DNA from: Candidatus Microgenomatus auricola
GTDB taxonomy: Bacteria > Patescibacteriota > Patescibacteriia > UBA9570 > XYC2-FULL-38-9
DNA length: 10,079 nt
Assembly (NCBI GenBank): GCA_005239655.1
Contig: SBBP01000010.1
Coordinates: 1 to 10,079, forward strand
Direction: 5' to 3'
In this document: positions 7,748-10,079 of the stretch, in pieces
How the letters are laid out: every line of letters starts with the position of its first letter
Numbering within the stretch: the stretch's first letter is position 1
Position numbers and translations under genes: made by a program
The notes under the pieces: generated by a model
The model's input: the letters and a program-made list of their open reading frames with translations, nothing else
What the model was told of the DNA's origin: nothing
Databases searched by the model: none

Positions 7748-7909
7748 AGAATAAATAAAGACCCCTGCTCAGGGTCCTTTGGATCACGCTCCATCGGACG
7801 GTACCACCTGATTCTCTCGCGACGGCGAGAGCGCTCATTGTCTGCCATTCACGCTGGCAAAACGGGTCAGCTCCTACTGGTGACATGGGCAGTAGTACGT
7901 GCGCTTTTC
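7748..7909 (-). promoter_or_regulatory. T-box-like tRNA-sensing leader of the HD gene
   Basis: Read on the minus strand from the predicted start near 7909, the leader shows in order: (1) a long arm whose base is AGCGC/GCGCT (7902-7906 region with 7830-7834), then CTGCC/GGCAG, TCAC/GTGA and GCTG/CAGC, separated by internal loops; (2) a hairpin CTCTCGC-cgtc-GCGAGAG (7814-7831) whose first bases compete with the arm base; (3) the core AGGTGGTACCG (7799-7809), one base short of the classic T-box AGGGTGGTACCG and containing the UGGU that would pair with a tRNA acceptor end having A73; (4) an intrinsic terminator (7750-7776). TCAGG at the core can pair with CCTGA inside the terminator's 5' side, giving a switch. 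Known: T-boxes sense uncharged tRNA, mostly upstream of aminoacyl-tRNA synthetase and amino-acid genes. The specifier is unclear. The 3' loop opposite the arm base reads ACAATGA, where AUG followed by A is only one candidate. Confidence 0.55.
7750..7776 (-). terminator. attenuator terminator ahead of the HD gene
   Basis: On the minus strand GACCC pairs with GGGTC (7772-7776 with 7760-7764) around a 7-nt loop, with an alternative register CCCT/AGGG. TTTATTTATT follows directly, and the HD start codon lies 12 bases beyond the hairpin. A terminator between promoter and start codon implies regulated read-through. Confidence 0.7.
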
Positions 7910-7915
7910 GTTTCT

Positions 7916-7944
7916 ACTGTAGTGGAAGTGCTTGCTCGCGTCAA
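7916..7944 (-). promoter_or_regulatory. sigma70-type promoter of the HD leader
   Basis: On the minus strand, -35 TTGACG (7939-7944), a 17-bp spacer, and -10 TACAGT (7916-7921). The expected start near 7909 gives a leader of about 160 nt that begins just before the T-box-like arm. Confidence 0.65.
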
Positions 7945-7987
7945 GGCATCTGCGTGTGCGTTTGCGCATGTGCACTACTCACGCGTA

Positions 7988-8016
7988 TTGTCGTTTCAGT
8001 GGAGCGGTGCTATGGT
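7988..8016 (+). promoter_or_regulatory. promoter candidate of the CNBD-fold gene
   Basis: TTGTCG (7988-7993), a 17-bp spacer, and TATGGT (8011-8016), each matching consensus at four of six positions. The expected start near 8023 gives a leader of about 43 nt that includes GGGAGG. It diverges from the HD promoter, with 43 bp between the two -35 boxes. Nothing else was recognised in the spacer. Confidence 0.5.
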
Positions 8017-8065
8017 TTTTCTGCATACAGCAGTCTCGCTTGTGTGCTTGTACCGGGAGGTTTTG

Positions 8066-8530
8066 ATGGATATCTCACTTCAGCAGCTGCGAAACGGACC
8101 GGAGGTGCGTGCCCAGGTGCTGCGGGGCGCGGGCTTCTTCAGGGATAACATGGAGTCCGACCTCATCGACGAGCTCGCTCTGCGTGTTCTCGCCGAAGTC
8201 TACGCCCCGGGCAGGGACCTCTGCCAGATGGGGGAAGTGGCGGACTCCGTCATCGTGGTGGTCTCGGGGCGTGTCGTCATCCCGGGGAGTGGCGAAGATG
8301 GCCCGAGCTTCGGTCCGGGCGACGTCATCGGCGACTTCGGTCTCCTGGTGGGCTCCGGTGACGCCACGCGGACGGAAAGCCTGGTCGCGGCGGAGGAAAC
8401 CGTCGTGCTCGAAATTCCCTACGAGCACCTACTCGTACACCGCAGTTCGCTGCTCTTCGCCATCGGTCGGCGGGTGCACGCGGCGCTCACCGCAGCGAAC
8501 CAGCGTATCCGGAGGCTGACCCAGTTGTAA
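8066..8530 (+). CDS. stand-alone cyclic-nucleotide-binding-fold protein
   Basis: The 154-aa protein looks like a single CNBD/Crp-N-type beta-roll without an HTH or enzymatic domain. An N-terminal helical part (about 1-43) leads to VYAPGRDLCQMGEVADSVIV (45-64), matching the family pattern of a basic turn, then G then D/S then hydrophobic strand. VSGRVVI (66-72) is the typical 'v.sG.v.v' strand. The phosphate-binding cassette region is GDVIGDFGLL...TRTES (85-105), with Arg102-Thr103 in the usual RT position and Asp where the family has Glu. A C-helix-like end (126-150) follows. Known of the family: binds cAMP or cGMP and changes conformation, often to drive a partner domain. Here the partner must be a separate protein, or ligand binding may be lost. 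ATG at 8066 has an excellent GGGAGG 5 bases upstream. GC is well above the core genes (39 of 60 bases in the row starting at 8221). Divergent from the HD leader and convergent with the membrane-protein gene. Confidence 0.75.
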   Translation: MDISLQQLRNGPEVRAQVLRGAGFFRDNMESDLIDELALRVLAEVYAPGRDLCQMGEVADSVIVVVSGRVVIPGSGEDGPSFGPGDVIGDFGLLVGSGDATRTESLVAAEETVVLEIPYEHLLVHRSSLLFAIGRRVHAALTAANQRIRRLTQL

Positions 8531-8548
8531 CCGTTGGTTGCATTCTGG

Positions 8549-8592
8549 CTCTTTTTTTATTGGCAAAAAAAGAGAGTCCGTGTGATGGACTC
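8549..8592. terminator. back-to-back hairpins between convergent genes
   Basis: Two inverted repeats abut. CTCTTTTTTT (8549-8558) pairs with AAAAAAAGAG (8565-8574). GAGTCC (8574-8579) pairs with GGACTC (8587-8592) around a 7-nt loop. On the minus strand the second hairpin is followed by TCTTTTTTT, an excellent intrinsic terminator starting 4 bases after the stop of the 145-aa gene. On the plus strand the T-run at 8552-8558 may end the CNBD gene, but its upstream stem is poor. Confidence 0.8.
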
Positions 8593-8595
8593 GTG

Positions 8596-9033
8596 CTACG
8601 GCAGACCGGAGCTCGCCCGCCAACCCCACGGACGCATGTCACGCGGTTGCGCCGCGCGTTCCGTGTGCAGCAGGTTGGCCGCGATCCTTGCCTCCAGGCG
8701 AAGGAACAGCCGGTCTCCCCACCGGATGTCCTTCGCGGGGATGCTGTCGATGAATGCGCGGGCTTCCTCCTTGGTTGCCACGGGCACCCGACGTGCGGCG
8801 ACGTGCGGTTCCTGCACGTTGTCGGACTCGGCCGTGAAGACCAGGTAGACGAAGCCCCTGCCGTCTTCCTCCACCAGCTTGATGCGTGGCGTCTTGCTCC
8901 GCGAGAAGGCACCCCGTGCCCGGTTGAACGCCGCTACGGTGAGCAGCGCTCCGGTACAGGTGGCCCATACGCCGAGCTGACGAGTGAGTGTGCTGTTCCC
9001 TCCCACCATTTCTCCTTCCGGTGCTCTGTGCAT
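8596..9033 (-). CDS. 145-aa membrane-anchored orphan protein
   Basis: No family recognised. From ATG at 9033 the protein has a short N-terminal part, one predicted transmembrane segment (LGVWATCTGALLTVAAF, 20-36), then an Arg-rich stretch (38-50, RARGAFSRSKTPR). By the positive-inside rule this puts the C-terminal domain in the cytoplasm. That domain (51-128) has beta-like segments (RIKLVEEDGRGFVYLVF, 50-66) and a helix (87-98). The tail is basic with two Trp. The start was chosen because AGAGG lies 7 bases upstream and a strong promoter precedes it. The longer frame to 9129 would begin inside or upstream of that promoter. An internal ATG at residue 9 has a Shine-Dalgarno-like AAGGAG but only 2 bases away, too close. 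GC is higher than in the core genes. It is bounded by its own promoter and terminator, like the other GC-rich orphans here. Confidence 0.65.
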   Translation of the reverse strand: MHRAPEGEMVGGNSTLTRQLGVWATCTGALLTVAAFNRARGAFSRSKTPRIKLVEEDGRGFVYLVFTAESDNVQEPHVAARRVPVATKEEARAFIDSIPAKDIRWGDRLFLRLEARIAANLLHTERAAQPRDMRPWGWRASSGLP

Positions 9034-9058
9034 GTTTTGACCTCTTGCAGCGATGACG

Positions 9059-9087
9059 ATTGTAGTGAATTCTTTTACGCGCGTCAA
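9059..9087 (-). promoter_or_regulatory. strong sigma70-type promoter of the 145-aa gene
   Basis: On the minus strand, -35 TTGACG (9082-9087), a 17-bp spacer, and -10 TACAAT (9059-9064). The expected start near 9052 gives a leader of about 19 nt that contains AGAGG before the ATG at 9033. Confidence 0.75.
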
Positions 9088-9133
9088 TGCAGTGATGTGT
9101 GGGTGTGTTGTGTGGTGTCGGATCCACACGAGT

Positions 9134-9195
9134 AAAAAAAATGGGCCCGATCGTGTTCTTTCCGCGTTCCGTCGTTGGAACGCACACGATGGGCC
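9134..9195 (-). terminator. large bulged-stem terminator downstream of the right-end gene
   Basis: On the minus strand GGCCC-ATCGTGT pairs with ACACGAT-c-GGGCC (9184-9195 with 9144-9156), a 12-bp stem with one bulged base. The loop holds a second perfect stem GCGTTCC/GGAACGC (9164-9183). The outer stem is followed by a run of eight T on the minus strand (A at 9134-9141). Orientation and T-tract assign it to the gene ending at 9258. Confidence 0.8.
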
Positions 9196-9207
9196 GATGC
9201 GGCCTGA

Positions 9208-9240
9208 CCCGGCGGCGACAGGGTCGCCACCACCGCCGGG
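9208..9240 (-). repeat. GC-rich hairpin directly after the right-end gene
   Basis: CCCGGC (9208-9213) pairs with GCCGGG (9235-9240), and GGCGAC (9214-9219) pairs with GTCGCC (9223-9228) around an AGG loop, leaving a 6-nt bulge (9229-9234). It begins 17 bases past the stop codon. With no T-tract of its own, it may protect the 3' end of the mRNA or pause polymerase before the terminator that follows. Confidence 0.6.
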
Positions 9241-9257
9241 CTAGAACGCGCCCGCTA

Positions 9258-10049
9258 CTACTGCGGGCTGGGCGCCGCGTCGCGCTGGCCGAAGCGGGCG
9301 AGGCTCGGCAGGTCGCGGCGGTTGCGGACCGAGAACGCGCCGGTGAGGCGGTTCTGCAGCGCGAGCTGCTCGGGCTTGAACCCGCGGCCGCAGACGACGG
9401 TGTTGTCGCCGAGCTTGTCCGTCCCGACCACGAGGGTCTGGAGCTGGATGAGCTGCGGGTCGCGGCTGTCGTCCCAGGTGACCGCGAAGTGCGGGAAGCG
9501 CGCCTTGCGGTCGCTCCCCTTCACCGTCGCGGTGAACACGCCGTTGTCGGGCGTGCCCAGGCCGGTGATCTCGCCGTCGGCGTTGAGCGTGCCGGCCAGC
9601 TTGTAGGCCGCCTCGCGCTCGCTGTCGTCGTCGTTCACCCAGCTGCGGGCGTCGTCCGCGTTGACCGCGTAGACGTCCTTGCTGCCCTGCGCCACCGAGA
9701 CGAGCGTCCCCTCGACGTCGTAGGCGGTGAACACCTCGTCGTCGCTGGCCTGCTCCGGGTTCGGGTCGAGCTCGCGGTAGTTCTTCGTCCGGTTGTCGAG
9801 CATCGCGCGCTTGGCGCGGCTGTCCGGCTTGCCGAACAGGGCGACGTTCGTCGAGACGGCCGCGTTGCGGGTGCGGCACTCCTCGTCGAAGATCGTCTGC
9901 TCGAGCATGTGGGCGAAGCCCATGGCCTCGGGGTCGTCCACGATCCGGGCGTCGGCGTGGATGAGCACCAGCTTGGTGCGCGCCACGCCGATCTCGTAGA
10001 TCTCGCCCGGGTTCTTCATGCCCGGGTAGAGGTCGTCGAGCGCGATGCG
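9258..10049 (-). CDS. very GC-rich protein of unknown function (5' end missing)
   Basis: No family recognised. From an in-frame ATG at 10019 there are 253 residues, but this Met looks internal. The frame stays open upstream (RIALDDLYPG before MKNPGEIYEIG), and no Shine-Dalgarno site precedes it. The true 5' end is hidden by the fold-back at 10011-10079. The protein is acidic, hydrophilic and without a transmembrane segment. Residues 15-21 of that numbering (KLVLIHA) look like a buried strand. The middle is rich in Asp and Asn (about 90-150). The end (AAPSPQ) is probably disordered. GC is the highest in the window (44 of 60 bases in the row starting at 9301). Two stacked hairpins with a T-tract follow the stop. 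It could be a laterally acquired gene, or the region could come from another genome joined by mis-assembly. The Arg-rich overlapping frame was rejected as a composition shadow. Confidence 0.55.
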   Translation of the reverse strand, partial: RIALDDLYPGMKNPGEIYEIGVARTKLVLIHADARIVDDPEAMGFAHMLEQTIFDEECRTRNAAVSTNVALFGKPDSRAKRAMLDNRTKNYRELDPNPEQASDDEVFTAYDVEGTLVSVAQGSKDVYAVNADDARSWVNDDDSEREAAYKLAGTLNADGEITGLGTPDNGVFTATVKGSDRKARFPHFAVTWDDSRDPQLIQLQTLVVGTDKLGDNTVVCGRGFKPEQLALQNRLTGAFSVRNRRDLPSLARFGQRDAAPSPQ

Positions 10050-10079
10050 GTCGACGACCTCTACCCGGGCATGAAGAAC
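10011..10079. repeat. perfect 29-bp fold-back inverted repeat at the contig end
   Basis: Bases 10011-10039 are the exact reverse complement of 10051-10079, with an 11-nt loop (10040-10050). The left arm continues the coding frame of the right-end gene, and the right arm simply retraces it. The arm ends exactly at the last base given. This is typical of a chimeric fold-back read at an assembly end. A true hairpin end is possible but less likely. Confidence 0.9.

Noticed and set aside
7562..8530. A 322-codon frame that would extend the CNBD protein far upstream
   Set aside because: The extension runs antisense through the HD gene start and its leader. ATG at 8066 has a strong GGGAGG site and a promoter candidate just upstream.
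9241..9879. A 212-codon minus-strand open frame overlapping the right-end gene
   Set aside because: Its translation is dominated by Arg, Ala, Gly, Pro and Gln, as expected of an off-frame reading of very GC-rich DNA. The overlapping frame ending at 9258 has balanced composition.
1..10079. Recoding of TGA, as in some CPR lineages
   Set aside because: valS and the 110-aa gene end at TGA where family length or a terminator expects a stop, and no conserved gene needs TGA read as an amino acid.
1..10079. CRISPR arrays, tRNA or rRNA genes, insertion sequences, attachment sites
   Set aside because: No regularly spaced repeats, cloverleaf with GTTC-type T-loop, rRNA-like stretch, transposase frame or flanking target duplication was seen.

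Overview
The window looks like a contig end from an uncultivated member of the Patescibacteria (CPR). This is an inference. It rests on a compact YidC without a large periplasmic domain, a PilB beside a degraded DHH protein, an HD phosphohydrolase, core genes without Shine-Dalgarno sites, and several short orphan genes. No rRNA, tRNA, CRISPR array or transposase was seen, and TGA is read as stop.

Left part (1-6338): four conserved genes of moderate GC. A YidC/Oxa1 insertase runs off the left edge on the minus strand. It is divergent from a DHH-family protein (801-1937) across a 137-bp spacer that carries two good sigma70-type promoters and a perfect inverted repeat. The DHH gene is followed in the same direction by the type IV pilus extension ATPase PilB (2001-3752). 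PilB is convergent with valyl-tRNA synthetase (3768-6338, minus), with 15 bp between their stop codons.

Middle (6339-7909): a GC-rich 110-aa orphan gene on the plus strand with its own terminator, then an HD-domain phosphohydrolase on the minus strand (6779-7747). The roughly 160-nt HD leader has the layout of a T-box tRNA-sensing attenuator: a promoter, a long stem-I-like arm, a second hairpin, the core AGGTGGTACCG, and an intrinsic terminator just before the start codon. This is the most notable element in the window. The nearest aminoacyl-tRNA synthetase gene on the same strand is valS, downstream of HD.

Right part (7910-10079): GC-rich accessory genes, most with their own promoter, Shine-Dalgarno site and terminator. 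They are a stand-alone cyclic-nucleotide-binding-fold protein (8066-8530, plus), a small membrane-anchored protein (8596-9033, minus), and the C-terminal part of an unrecognised protein of very high GC (9258 to the right end, minus) followed by stacked hairpins. The last 69 bases form a perfect 29-bp fold-back with an 11-nt loop, which probably marks an assembly or amplification artefact at the contig end.

Taken together, the window holds envelope and pilus genes (YidC, PilB), a translation gene (ValRS), a possibly tRNA-controlled nucleotide phosphohydrolase, and a set of small GC-rich orphan genes that differ from the core genes in composition and in translation-initiation style.
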